Assembly: GCA_013397435.1 (NCBI GenBank)
Contig: VZRG01000346.1
Coordinates: 248,001-312,000 of the forward strand
DNA: 64,000 nt
Source of the DNA: Erythrocercus mccallii
Lineage: Eukaryota > Chordata > Aves > Passeriformes > Dicruridae
Direction of reading: 5' to 3'
Positions 48,001-61,200 of this stretch are shown here, piece after piece. The translations under genes and the position numbers were made by a program. Each line of letters opens with the position of its first letter. Within the stretch, counting starts at the first letter, position 1. The notes under the pieces are model-generated. The model worked only from the letters and a program-made list of their open reading frames with translations, was not told the DNA's origin and did no database searches.

Positions 48001-48995
48001 TGTACATGTAATTTTTAGAGGACAACAGGTTAAGCTGGGGGTCTTGGCTGTGCCTTCAAGAGGCTCAATGAACTAAGCCAAGTCATCCAAGAATCAGCTG
48101 GTGAAAGGTAAAGACTGGAATCAAAACTTCATCCCTGTGACATAATGAGAGACACATTCATAGCACAAAACCTTTTCTAGGCAGGAGAGAAAAGTAGACA
48201 TCTCAGAAACCTGCTGGAGGCTGTCAAAAGGTTCACCTTTAGTATTAGAGACTGTGGCAAATTGCATTCTTGTTCCTGCACTGGGTATGTTTTCTGACCC
48301 TATCTTCTTCATATACACCAAAGACTGGACTCTTAGTACAGATATCTGTTTCTGCTACTGAATTGGTCACACTTCTAGTCAATAGAGAGAGTGGCCAATG
48401 AAATCTTAAGATAAAATTCATGTATAAGTACTTAATAAAAGGTAGGCTGACTTGTGTCCTTAAAATGCATCCTTTTCTTCACAGCCCAGTACAGGAGCTT
48501 TGGCTTACTATCTCCCACATAAATACCTATGTTGTAAGCCTGAACTAAGGTTACATAAATGCCACCCAAAATAACATTCACCTTAGAAAATAAAAAGCCA
48601 AGCAGTCAAGCAAAAATTTGAGCAGAACATCATGACTGAAAGAGACTTCTCCCACCAGACAGTTTCTTCCTGGGAAGACAAAGAAGATGAACCATACACA
48701 AGGGTATTAATTTGCTTTGACCAACATATAATTAGGAAGTGAGCAGATGTGCTACAGGTGCAAGGCAGTATAAGAGCCTGTGTGAGATCAGCATACAGTA
48801 GAGACAGTGAAGTTGTTTTAAGGAGGGAGTGGGTTGCACACAATTACATTGTTGAAAACCTTGATACATACAGTAATTCTTTAATGATAATGGTGGAAGA
48901 AGAATATTTAGAAATACAAGGCAATGGGGAAAATGCATCATATTTCTTAAAAAGAAATCCAGACTAAACTGCGTATTATTTTAAAAGTAAATGCA
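45019..48995. other. Gene-free AT-rich sequence
   Basis: No gene or assignable repeat. Two ORFs exceed 120 codons (45796-46164 minus, 46273-46707 plus). They overlap other ORFs and lack any family I recognise. Confidence 0.5.
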
Positions 48996-49257
48996 TGGCC
49001 TAGTTTCCTGATTTCAGCTGGGATAGTGTTAATTTTCTTCTTAGTAGCTGGCACAGTGTTGTGTTTTGGATTTAGTATGAGAATAATGTTGATAACACAC
49101 TGATATTGTAGTTGTTTCTAAGTAGTGCTTACTCTAAATCAAGGACATTTCAGTTCACCAGAGAGCAGGTGCACAAGAAAATGGGAAGGAGCATGTCCAG
49201 GACAGCTGACTCAAACTGACCAAAGGGATATGCCATACCATAGAACACCATGTTCAG

Positions 49258-49265
49258 TATGTAAA
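49258..49265 (+). promoter_or_regulatory. Degraded TATA box of the LTR
   Basis: TATGTAAA stands where related LTRs have TATATAAA, just after the 'catgttcag' word. The substitution probably weakens promoter activity. Confidence 0.5.
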
Positions 49266-49456
49266 TGAAGGTGAGTTGCCTGTGAGGGGCTGATTGCTGC
49301 TTGGGAACAGGCTGGGGACTGGCCAGTGGGTGACAAGTAATTATGTTGTGTATTACTTGTCTTTCTGGGGTCTTATTTCTCTCTCTTTCTCCTTTTAATT
49401 ATAGTTGTTATTGTTACGATTACTTTGTTGTTCATATTTCTGTTGTTGTTTCAATT

Positions 49457-49462
49457 ATTAAA
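49457..49462 (+). terminator. LTR polyadenylation signal (ATTAAA)
   Basis: An ATTAAA hexamer in 'tattaaactgttctta', at the position where this LTR family keeps its polyadenylation signal, upstream of the R/U5 border. Confidence 0.55.
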
Positions 49463-49583
49463 CTGTTCTTACCACAACCTGTGAGTTTTACTCCTTTTTC
49501 CAATTCTTATTCCCGCTGTGGGGAATAGGAGTGAGTGACGGGCAGCTTGATGCTTAGTTTCTGGCTGGGATTAAACTATGGCA

Positions 49584-52500
49584 TCCAATAATTGAAAGCT
49601 GACCCATAGAAATACTTTGTATTAATAAAATCGGGACATTTAAGTGTTAAAATCAGAGCAAACACTTTCTGTTGCTGGGATAAACTACATCTCCAAAGCT
49701 CTTTTTGCTGCTGCATCTCAAGGCAGTTCCTTCTGTTCCACCTTTTGTATCCAAAAAATTCCACAGACTGTGCCCATGTACCCTCTGGTCTTGTCCCCTG
49801 AGCTGGCTGTCCACAGCCTGCCAGGGCTTCTGTTCTGCAGCTCCCTCTTCCTTGGTGTACAACCTCCTTCTGGAAATACCTCCTGGAGAAGACAGTTTTG
49901 AGTTTGGTGGGGGGACATCTGTGAAAGCTTTTCAAAGCTCTCTTTTTATGATGTCTCATGGCTCAGTCCATATATATTGTAGCCTGTGGTTTAACTAAAC
50001 CTTTCTGTCTTTAAGACTAATAATTTGAAATCTCCCATTACCTTTCTGATTGACGTGGTCGAGGCATGGTTACTCTTAAGCTATTTTTGGAGCAAAGACT
50101 CTCCTTTGAAATGTTTTTTCTGAGTCAGAAGTTTATTCCAACCTGGGTTTTAAGTGACCAGTAAGTATCTGGTTAAAACCTATCAGGGCCCACAGAGCTT
50201 CTGGACTGTGTTTCAAACGAAGCATGGCTTAAATAATGAATTTAAATTAGTACTTCTTGTGTCACGGCTTTAGTTGATAGGTTTTTTTTTTCAATAAGCT
50301 GGTATAACATTTCTTTCTAGCTGATGTATTGATGTCAAAGTGCCAGAATGGTTATGTTGCCAACCTCTAACTTCAGATCTTTCTCTTCCTCGCTGATCTG
50401 GGATAGCAGCCACTGTCTTGATTTTATACAGAGCGTTTGATCCTCCATGCATGCAAATAAAAGTCAAAGTTTCCATTGACTTCTGTTGTGCAGGAGTACT
50501 TCCACAATATACTGACAGTTCCTGTGGCTTGACACTGAAGCACTAAATTAAGAAACATGTACTTTTATCTCCAAATTTCAGACTTTTTCATTTAAAAAAT
50601 ACCTAAAAAGCAAGTCTCATCATATTCAGCTTAAAAAAAAAGGAAATAATTTTTACCTTACTGTTATAAACAAACATCCTGTTTGCTGCAAATTGAGCTA
50701 CAGAGCTTTGGTCTAAACATGAGACAGAAAATGGCCTTTGCCTAGCCTTATGGTTTTATATAATGGTAATTATATACATGAAAATTGGCTTTCCTTCAGC
50801 AGTGTTTCCATCAACAATAAACATATTGCTATGCACTATATCCTCTCTCTGTTTTGTGTTCACTTATGGTCTTTATTATGATCATCACTGATGAAGAAGT
50901 ACATGATATTTCTGAAATGAAATGTGAGGGTGCACAATGAACATAGAATTATAATGTCAAACAGCTCAGATATGAAGATAAACAAATTCAAAATAGTGGT
51001 CAGACGGTATTTGGAGCCTAAGAAAATGTGAGGTGAAGAACACGATCCTAAGCAAATGTTGGAACAATTCAGCAAACTCTATAGCAGATACTCCATTAAT
51101 GAAAGCCTTTAACTGAGATATATATTACTAAGAAGAAAATCATGGTCAAATATAGGAATTATTTCACTGTCAGTGTTTTTATTCAGGATATCATTCCATT
51201 AAATAATTAGAATGGTCCCTTTTTTGCATTAAAATCTGTTATCTAGCAGTAACATTAGTCAGGACTCTGAAATCCCATTATATTTTATAAATAACACAAA
51301 GATATATAATGCTTAATTATTTCAGATTGCAGTCTCTTAGAGTGGCTTGGATCCACTAGTAAATTCAGTCAGAAGAAGTGTTTTGATATGATTGAGAGCA
51401 GGGGAATAAGGAGGGCAGGTGATACCTACAGGAAGAAGATTATATCCTGACAGTCTGCCACGCTGGCCAGGATTTCTGTGCAGAGCGATGATTAAGATGA
51501 AAATGAGCTCTAGTGTGGTGTAGTGTGGGTTTTCCCTGTACGAACAGTAATGTGATGATTGAGTAAGAAAGACAAGATGAATTTACTTCTCTACATGCTG
51601 AATAATTAGCTGCTGCTAATTGCACAGTGTGCACCATCTTGGCATGTCCACATTCAAAAAAGTGAGACTGCAGAGGCTGGAGTAAAGAGAGACAGGGTAA
51701 AGGACCTGCTGGTCAGAGACTGTAAGTTAAAGTGTTTGCCAAAATAGTCATTGTGAGATACCCCAATGGCAGCGCTCTAGCACCCTCGAAGACGAGAAAT
51801 ACTGTCTGCTTTTTTGATGGAGAGGAGACAAGGGCTCTCAGCTGGACACTGACCAAAACCAAAGTAAGTGGGTTTATATCTGGCTGTTTTTCTGAAAGAA
51901 AAAACATTTTCTGAAAGATAAACATTAGTCAAGATATTAATCTCAACAGAGAGGTAGCTGATAGAAGACCAGATGAAATGTTAAGATGGTTAGAGGAGTT
52001 AATAGTCTTCTTTCTCAGATTTTTAGATGAAAACAGTAGAATCAGGGACAGTATTATTAGAATACAGGCCTAATCCATGCCGCTCTTCTCTCATCTGCTA
52101 CAAGATTTCACTCCAGGGATGCTGAGAAGATGAGTTTCCATGGAAGCAAGAACAAATGGGAATTTTTCAAGGAGTAATATTTAAATCCTGAGCCCTGAAT
52201 TTCTGCATGACCTGGAGCTTTTGTACACCCGGTTGATGGGGAAGATTTTTAATCTAAAAAATGACTGACTTGAATTTCAGTGAGAGTTCACTGCAGGAAC
52301 CTGAACATTCAATGCAAGTTCTGTGATGAAATTGTGTAATGTAGATATGTGGAATCCAGATATGTCTTTAATCTGAATGGTCATTCTGTCAGAATTATTA
52401 CTTATACATATCATGGGTTAGAGTGCTACAAATGACATCAAAATAAAAAAGACAGATTCATATATATCAAATTTTTCAGAAGCTGGGGATTTGGGTAAAT

Positions 52501-55434
52501 TGGGGTAATGATAAAACCATTTGCGCTTTTAAGTATTTCACATTTGATTGAGGAACTTGTCAGACCAGAACTACTATTTCTCATTAAAAGTTTTATAGGA
52601 ACAGTATAATTTTGTACAATTCAAACTTTATCTTCTTCACATCCACCTCCAGCTCACAGGACAGCAGTCCTTGCTGGTTCCATTATCCTATGTTTCTCAC
52701 ACTAAGGGATTGGTGAACTCTGTGAACCTAATAACAACCCAGTTCTAGTCATTCAAAACTCATGTGTCTCAACCTCTTAATTAATTACTGACAGCTTATT
52801 CCTGCTTACATCAGCATATGTATCAGGCCCAGCATTTTCTTTGCTTTGATGTTACATCACATTCTCATTTCTTTCTCCAGGGACTAATGATTAAAACTCA
52901 TGGTCACTCAGAAGCATGTATCCAGTCAGTATATACAGTGGAGCTGAATCTTGTTAGAACTTTTACTTCATCCCATTCTGTTTGTTTTAATTTAGTCTAT
53001 TTACACTTTTAATCATCTAACTGGAAGTACAGTAAAATAGACGTTATGGAAAAATAATTTTCTTGGTAAATTCATTAGTCTTTTAAACTTAACTTCTTGC
53101 TGAAGAACTGGATTAGAAACCTTTCCACTCAATGGCTTTTGGGTTTGCTTTAAATAAAGACATAATTGAAGGGATAAGAGATGTCATTCACAGCTCTCTG
53201 GATTCAGATAGACATCTACTGTGGGTTACAGTGTAGTCACAGAGGTGACGAGACTCAGCCTGTAGGATTGCTGTTTAGTACTGTACAGAGAAGAAAACGC
53301 TATTTTGTGGGAGTAGTTAAAGAAGGAAGGAATGAACCTTGTCAATGTCCATTGTCCAAAATCCAGCACTGGTATTTGTTCGATAGGTCCACGTGTTGGT
53401 GGAAATGGAAGCAGCCTGGTGACACCTCTGAAGAGTCTCTTGCCACCTTTTCTGCAGAGCAGGGTGGCTGAGGGCTGTTAGATCTGCTCTATCAGCTGTG
53501 AGGCATCATGGCATAGGTGTGTTCAGTGCAGGAGAGATCCTGCAGTCCAGTTCTCCGGAGGGTAAAAAAAGTGTATTTACATTTCCTTTTTCTAGATAGG
53601 AAGGAAATTATTTACGTCCTCACAGGTGTGACTTGGGGAAAGAAATGAATAAGATCTGTGCAAGAGGCTTTTCTTTTAGGAATCAGTAAAGGAAGTCCAG
53701 TGCCAGCCATGGAAGATGCTGTTTAGAAACTGAAGCAGCCAAAACCCGAGGTGGATAAAGTTTATGACATCAGCATCTGCCATCTGAAAATTGTACAGAT
53801 CCAGTGTTGGACACCATGATCTTTTATCAGTTATAGCTTTGGGCAGCACAGCAGGACTTTTATAATTCCTGAGGTCCTGGGTGATGCTCATTAAAAGAGA
53901 AAAAAACAGCTGAATTTCAGGAAAGCTTTACTGATTATATCAAAATGTTAGGGTCCAGAGGGCACTGTCAGCTCTGTGAGTCCTACCCAGCCACCCTCAG
54001 AGTTTCCTCCACTCGCCCACAACACAGCACCCTATGTCAGCCCCCCTGGCTTCCCCTCATCTGCCCTTCCCCTGGGCATGGCTGGAATGGTGGGACAGGC
54101 TCTGAGGAGCCCCCAGACCTCACAAGCCTTAGGGAGTCCCTGGTCCCCATGGTGCCCTGAAGCAGAGGATTCTTCTTATGATCCTGGGAGCCAACTTCTT
54201 TCATAGTAATCCATCAGCAAGGCAATGGCATGGGTAATGAGTGGTTGCATACCTTGGCCTCACATCAACAGAGACTTACATGAACCAGAGTACCTAGTCT
54301 GGATCACAAATGATATGCTGAGACTGATCTTAATTCAATTCAAACTTGTAAATCACAGATCATAAACTATAATGAGACTTCACTTTAAGTAAGGACAAGA
54401 AGAAAATCTGCGTCCAAAACACCTTGTATACAGTGCAGACTTGGCCATCAGACACGACGATGACATAATGTTGGTCTTTATGGAGTCAGCCTTTTGCAAA
54501 AAGCCAAATTGACTGGACATTTCTTATTCTTTCTTAAAAATATATTTTATAGTAAAAGAAACTACCTTGATTTAGACTGCTTGTTGTACATGGAAGAATC
54601 TGCTGATACCTATTTTTGAATTTTTCAATAAAATGTGGCAGCTGAAGTTAAGTTTTCTGCCCTTTTATTTTGAGAGAAATTAACAGAGGATGCTAGCTTA
54701 TCTCTTACATTTGATAACCTATCACAAATTGATTTGAGAGAAACTGATGCTGAATTTCTGTGGATATGGCCCTTCCATATGGTTGGAAACTTCTAAATAT
54801 AAGGAAAAATTTTTCTCTGGCCAGAAAGGTTGAATGGAAAAATTCAATTATTGCTTGATATGGAAAGAGAAGGTGAGTCATGCTAATTTTTTCCATGGTG
54901 AACAGCATGGACTTTCTGCATCCAAAGACACAAAAGTAATTACTGCTAGCAAAAGTGGGAACAGACTGACCAGCACTCTTGGGAGGTAAAGGGCCTAATA
55001 AATGCAGCAAATGCCCTGGTGTCCTTTTGAGATGGTAACAAAAGTTTTTTCCACTGAATAACTTCTGTAGTCATATTTTGAATAAGTTTGATAACTGCAC
55101 ATCTTACTGTCTGTAGGAGGCAGTTTGATTGAAAAGCAGGAGGGCAGCACTGTCACACAGAGATTGTTTTCTAACAGTTAATGCTCCTCTGCTTGCATAT
55201 AGCTTAACGTAGTTTAAAGATAGTAAGAGAAACTTCATCGATCTTTTGGAATCTTGTAGCCAGTTTATTATTTTTTAGGAAAACTAGAAAGCCTCCAGGC
55301 TGCATATGTACACAGAGGTGTATGAACCCTCTGTTCTGTACCAAAGTAGTTCTGGGTGCTGGGGCCACAGGGAAAGAAGAAAAGGCACTCAGGATTGCAC
55401 CTGGGATGCTGTTTTTCTTTCCTAACACATAGCC
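49584..55434. other. Gene-free sequence
   Basis: No gene or assignable repeat is recognised. A GC- and C-richer segment at about 53950-54170 is open in two plus-strand frames (71 and 76 codons), which is a composition effect. The rest is AT-rich. Confidence 0.5.
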
Positions 55435-55790
55435 TGTGGAAAGAGGCTGAGGCAGCTGAATGTGTTCAACCTGGAGGAGAGATGGCTTCAGAGGGAGCTA
55501 ACAGCAGCTCCCAGTGCCTGTGGGAAGGTCATTGAGGGTACAAAGCTGAGCTCCTCGCAGGGATGCACAGAGGAGAAGGGGCAAATTTCTGGAACTGAAA
55601 TTAGGTTAAAAGGTGAAGGGGGCAGGGGCTAGAGGCAAGGGGTGGGAGATACATCACCTCATCTTTGGAGGTTTACAGACAGCTGACAAAGACCTGAGCA
55701 GCCTGATCTGAATTCAGTATTGACCCTGCTTTGAACAGGAGGTTGAACTAGAGACCTTCTCAAAACTCCTCCAACTTCAACGAGTCTATG
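55435..55790 (+). mobile_element. CR1 LINE 3' end
   Basis: Words follow the CR1 3' end in order: 'agaggctgaggcagctgaatgtgttcaacctggaggag', 'aaattaggttaaaaggtg', 'ggtttacagacagctgac', 'gagcagcctgatctgaattc', 'accctgctttgaacaggaggttgaactagagacc', 'ctccaacttcaacgagtctatg'. It is 5'-truncated and ends with a single degraded tail unit (TCTATG, 55785-55790). It has no coding capacity and is moderately diverged. Confidence 0.8.
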
Positions 55791-58147
55791 TCTTCTTTGG
55801 ATAATAAAAAGCAGTGTAGCGTGACCTCTTTAGCATTACAAAACATGATATGTTCTTTGTAAAATCTGATGTATTACCATCATGATTAGATTAATTATGA
55901 CTAACTTTACCCTTACTATATGAATAAAAAAGAATATACTATTTCCTTCTTGACTCTAGTCTCTTGCTCTTATAAAATTGTATTTTGATCTTAGTCATAA
56001 CATTATCTGACTCAAAATAAATTATTTGCATAATCTTCCCATGGTCCCTATGTTGAGGTTTTTTCCTGCAAATAGCTTCATAATGTTTGGCCATTGTGTG
56101 ACAATTATGTCCTTTCTGAATGAAAATTCTGCTTTTAATAAAATCAGGCAAAGAGATTATCTTCATCGTCCCAACAACAACTTTGTTATGCAGAGAGTGA
56201 AAGTCCTCTTGAGCAGTGTGAGATGATAGGGTGGATTTCCTTGGAAGAGCACAAGCTTCAAAGGGTATTCTAGGCCATGAAAATTCAAATTTGGCTCTTC
56301 AGCAAAGGTGGAGAAGAATACTTTCTGCCAAGGCAGCAACAGCATTTACTTCCTAACATTGTCAGAAATGTTCATGTCAAAGAAAAAGCCCATTCCTCCT
56401 GAAATCTTTACTTGTGAACACTGTTTCTTTTGTTTTAAGATGACCTTGAACTAGAAAGGAAAAGAACGTTCTTTGATTTTGTAATTTTTTGCCTTGATCC
56501 TGTATTAGAACTTTTTATTTGTTTACATATAATCTGCAGCAATATAAAGAAATAAATATAAGGAAGCGAAATAATATTGATCTGTAAATTTACCACTTCT
56601 AATTTCTTTTTTTTATACTATGATCTCTTCTTTAACCCTCATAGTGCTAATCTAGACCTCTCATTTTCCTCACATAACATGAAAGAATAACAGGTTTCTC
56701 TCTGAGGAATACATGTAAAAAAGCATTTATTATATCTTCCAGCATACATCAAGATATTCAAATACAGAAAATTATTCAAATTTCATTTCAGTGCCATTAA
56801 AAAATATTTTCAAGCTTATTTAAACAACTTAGACTCATGAGAGTTAGTGTTTATCTCATTTAGCCTTCCTTTCTTTAATGAGCTAATATTGCTCCTCAGA
56901 TGACATTTATGAGTGCCTACAGGACTTCCTGGGTGACTCAGGCCAGAGGATACTGCTGCAAGCTGTAAGTTTGCATGGAACGTGCCTCACGACAATCTTG
57001 TCCTTGGGGTCACCCTATTGATTCCCTGCTAGAAGATCCTCTCTGGTTGTTATGCTGGAGTTATGTTGCTGGAGAGAGGGTTTGTGTCTGAGCAGGTCCC
57101 TGGCACTGGGAGGAGAGTGCAAATACCCAGGCATTTCAGTATGGTGCTCTCCAGAGCTCCATACTGAGCCCTGTGCCTTCTCTCATGTGCGAGGCCAAAC
57201 TCGGATTTCTGGCTCTGTGGCAGCAATAGGAGAGATCAAAAAAGGTCTAGAGAGGGGTCTGTGTGGTCTAGAGAGAGCACTTTGCAGCAGTCTTGGCTGT
57301 ATCTGTTAATGCTTTGCTTTGTATGTGTATTACATACATGAGTAAACACTTAGATGTTGGACAGATTTGTTTACAAGACATTTACTAAGTATTTTCAAGT
57401 TCCATGAGTGCAAGAAAGTGGTATTTCACTACTTGCCCATCATGAGGAATTATTATACCTTTTTGGTCTTTTTGTGAGAAAGACCTTCTGATCAAGTATA
57501 AGATTTTAAGTAGCCAGGAATACAGCTTAACTGTTATTTAATAGTCTCAGGAGCAGTTAAAGATAAAACCAGAAAGACCCACTGGTTCCCTGTCAAAGTA
57601 ATAGTACCATATTACCATAGTACCACAGACTTTCTATGCATAAAACATTTCTTTTAGAATCTCACATAAATTCCATCAAAAACCATCATCCATCATCTAA
57701 ATTCAAGAAAAATATTTGTATGTATTGAAACTATAGCAGGTTCCCTTTTATAAAGATAAAATCAAGGTTTTGCTTTACTTTTCATTAATGGTAATGTAGT
57801 TCCTCTGATTTGGAGTTGTCAGACCCAGCATTAAATAGGGAGAAATGCTTTTCCATAGTGAAAGTGGGACATTACCAGCAGTGACCTGGCCAAATTCCAA
57901 TTTGAATATTTGCACATACTTAAATAAAATGCCCTTTGACATTTCTGTTAAGGATAAACATTTTTTATCCCAACTGATTTTGAACTGAGGAATACTGATA
58001 AAAAAGTCTTGGTATTTCATGTGAGAGTGGGCTGTATTACATGGATGGGCAAAACTAATCTGGGCTATTAATGTGCCACCATGTGTAGAAAGGCTGAGGA
58101 CTCTGTGGAAACCAGTGGCAGAACTTCATTATATTTCCTAAGTGCAG
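55791..58147. other. Gene-free AT-rich sequence
   Basis: No gene or recognisable repeat seen. ORFs do not exceed about 85 codons. Confidence 0.5.
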
Positions 58148-58275
58148 GATTCCACTTATCATTCCTGGGTCTGGTTTTGTCACCAACTTCACGTGGCATC
58201 TTGTGTAAGTTGCTTCACTACTTCATAGAAAAGATTTATCCCCCCTCTAAATTAATGTAACATAAAAACTGACCG
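58148..58275 (+). mobile_element. MIR-like SINE fragment (tentative)
   Basis: The order 'gattccactt', 'gttttgtcacca', 'tgtgtaagttgcttcac' and then 'cccccctctaaattaatgtaacataa' parallels the MIR core, where 'ctgccactt', 'gggcaagt(c/t)actt' and 'ccccatctgtaaaatggggataataa' succeed one another. Identity is low and the copy is short. Old MIR relics are expected in birds. Confidence 0.33.
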
Positions 58276-61200
58276 CAATTTTAAGTACAAATAATAAGCA
58301 CCATAAAAGGTCTCTATTTTGATATAATTATTATGAACAAGGCAAATAGAAGTCTCCTTTGTTTAAGGTTTTCCATTACAGGACTCCATTTTTCAGTTAC
58401 TTGCGTCAGATGACCTGAGCACACTTATGTTTTCCACCGAGGGTAGGGACTTCAGCCTCAGGTCTTTTGGGAATTTCATCACAAATGGTGTGCATTTTTC
58501 TTCCTGTCTGTAAAGAGCTCCCCAGATTTGGCTGAATTATGTGCTTCTTGAAGCCTTAGTTCTTACTTGCTCAGCAGTGACCTGGCAGAAGTTGGCGCTT
58601 AGGTTTCCGAAGGTACCATCTGCACTGGGCATCCTCTGTCCCAAGGCTATAGGAGATGAACATAACTTTCCCTGTAATTTCTCCTCCTGTTACCATGTAC
58701 GGTTATGGCAGAGCATCTAATAGCAGGGTCTTATATCCTCTGCTCCTGCTGTTTTTCCTTCTGGTGCCCTAGCAATGAAGAGATGGAGACAACCTGAGGG
58801 GAATGGGAAGGATGCAAAATCAAGGAACACAGGATGAGGGAAAATCTGCTCAGAGCGACTTACTCAGCATTGCAGAAGAATTCAGCGGTACGCTCAAGCA
58901 TAAAATTTGCTTTTCCTAGAATAGCGTTATGGTTGCCAGATATGCCGTGTAACGTGGGATTTCCTGAATTATAGTCTCAAATTCCATGTCCTCTATTAAA
59001 ACATAGAGGTGATTGATTTCCCTGTATATTCCAGAAATACAGTCTTTGTAAAATCTGATAATCTACTACTAACTTTGATCTCCATCTTCTCTGTGGGTGT
59101 TTTTGTGTTTCATTCCTCACATTGTGTGGGTAAACCCACTTCTGAGGGTTATAACAGGAGGTAACAAAACCCACACATTCACATGTAGGATTTATGCCAT
59201 TGCTAGAGTGAGACATGCCTGGCTGACCTCAAGATAGGCTGCAAATGGACTTTCAGAAAAGCAGGTTTTTGGTGAGGAAGAAAGAGAGTAAGGCTGAGAA
59301 CAAGCTGAAATACCAGTTTTCGTTCTGGATCTGAAAGTGTTGAATGGTTGGAGAAAAAGACTTTCTGGGTAACCCCAGGCCACAGTACAGGAGATAGGTG
59401 TGATTAAGGGGTCACAGTGGTGTCTCATGCTGGATAAACGATTTTGAGACCATTAGAGTTTCCTGACACCCTCTGAACAGACCAATCTGGATGGAGTAAT
59501 GCTATTCACAAGGATTCTGGAGAATAAACTTTGTGATCAGGTCCATTTTTCTGATCTTCACCATTTTTGTCCCTGTCCCACTCTGGAACTCATCTGGGAG
59601 CCTCCACTTGAGCTGATATTGTTATTCAGTATGTGAACTAAAACCACAGTGAAAGCCATCAAGCTGGTGGATATGAACAACCCTGAATATATCTTTCTTG
59701 TGCATGTGCTGGCACTTCACAGGCCCCAAACTTTGATTCCCAGGGACAAGCAGGCTCTGTGTGACTGGTGAACACACAGTGAACAACAGTATCTGTTGAC
59801 AAAGGCTGCCCTGAAGGTGCCTTGCCTTTATCCTTAAGTGCACTCACTCCTACCACCTCCTGCAGATGAAGCTGGAAGTTGTTGGAAAGAGCTGGATCCT
59901 CCGTTGCCTTCACTGCCTGATGCTGTGGGTCACATTCCCCTTTGCCTGTTCCTGGTGGTAGCAATGCCTAAGCACTGTAAAATTTTGTTTTAAACAGCTC
60001 GTTTGTCCTGGTCTTCCTCAGCATCCGTTCCCCTGCCGCACCACGTCTCCAGGCACAGCTCCTCTGCACTGTGACTATGCTGCTGAAGATTGCTTGTGCT
60101 TGCTAGAGTTCCTCTCCCTATGCCCCTTTCCAGCACGCTCATTAGGAATGTGCATAATTCTGTGCTTGTAATTAGTATATGCTGTTGGAGGCCTAATTAT
60201 ACTGTATGTTCTGGTTTATCAAAAGCTGCTCATCTGTTGTGTGAAAAACAGTTAAGGAATCTCAGGCTGCCTTCTGCAGGAGTCCTCCTCCTTTGAAGTG
60301 GGAAGATCAGAGTCATGGCTGGGTCAGCACAGCACGAGTTCTGCCTCTGCTCAGGGTGCCGGGTGTCAGCAGCGGAGCAGGATGGGCTCCTGCTGTGCAA
60401 ACGTGGCTGGAGAGCTTCACATCCCACAGTGCAGCCCAGAGACAGCCATAATCCCCTGCTGAGCCCCAGGAGCAAGTCATGTCAGAGCTAGCTGCATTCC
60501 CTCCTTCTTCCTTTCCTCTCCTCTCTTCTTCCAGTTAAATCTTCTTCTTGCTCTTAAGCATTTTCTTTTAGTAGTGACACCAGCTACCTTCTTTTTAAAG
60601 AACAGTTGATATTCACACAACCCTGGAAAAAAATACTTTGTGCATAGGCCACAGGTCAGCATTTTCAATGGAAATCATAGTGTGTAATATCACAGGCTGT
60701 TTTAAATCTAATGAGAAATGCAGGAAATCCTGCAGTGAAATGAAGCTGACCTTGGTGACCTTGACTGTCTCTCAGCATTGCATGTACTAGTGCAGTGTAA
60801 AACATGTAGAAGCCCGGTCTTAGATAGGAAACCACAAATATTTATTCTACCTAATATTTTATAGAGAATTGGGAGTAAATATCTTTTGCAACCACCAGCC
60901 CCAATATCTATTCTTTTGATTGATGGAATATATTTTAAAAAAGAGTTGAACCTGTGTAATAATAAAAGGAAGAAGAAATATTTTCAGCACGTATTACAGG
61001 ATAAACTGAATGAAAGGATAAACTGACACTTTATTTTATTGCATTCCGTGTTTGATTACATTATTAAGAGTTTTGGGGTGTAGGGGTAGAATATCTGGGA
61101 GTTATCCAGTGTAACAGCAAGGATCAAAAGAAGGTGCTCTCTTGGGAAAGCTGGCACGTGCAGGCATTAATAACATAAACAATAGTGTGTCCAGGGCAAT

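Larger units (their letters stand above)
48996..49583 (+). mobile_element. Solo LTR of an avian endogenous retrovirus
   Basis: About 590 bp follow a bird ERV LTR family nearly end to end. Landmarks in order are 'gatttcagctgggatag', 'gttaattttcttcttagtag', 'ttggatttagtatgag' and 'aatgttgataacacactgat'. Then come 'ggacagctgactcaaactgacc', 'attattaaactgttctta' and the terminal 'ttctggctgggattaaac', ending in CA at 49582-49583. A degraded TATA box (TATGTAAA, 49258-49265) and an ATTAAA polyadenylation signal (49457-49462) lie at the expected U3 and R positions. The family's primer-binding site and internal retroviral genes do not follow, so this is a solo LTR left by recombination between two LTRs, or a truncated copy. 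The exact 5' end and a flanking duplication could not be fixed. I think of this family as TguLTR5-like, but the name is from memory. Confidence 0.85.

Noticed and set aside
59868..59964. 31-codon plus-strand ORF with a hydrophobic, signal-peptide-like sequence.
   Set aside because: It is very short, overlaps minus-strand ORFs and has no promoter or homologue that I can recognise.
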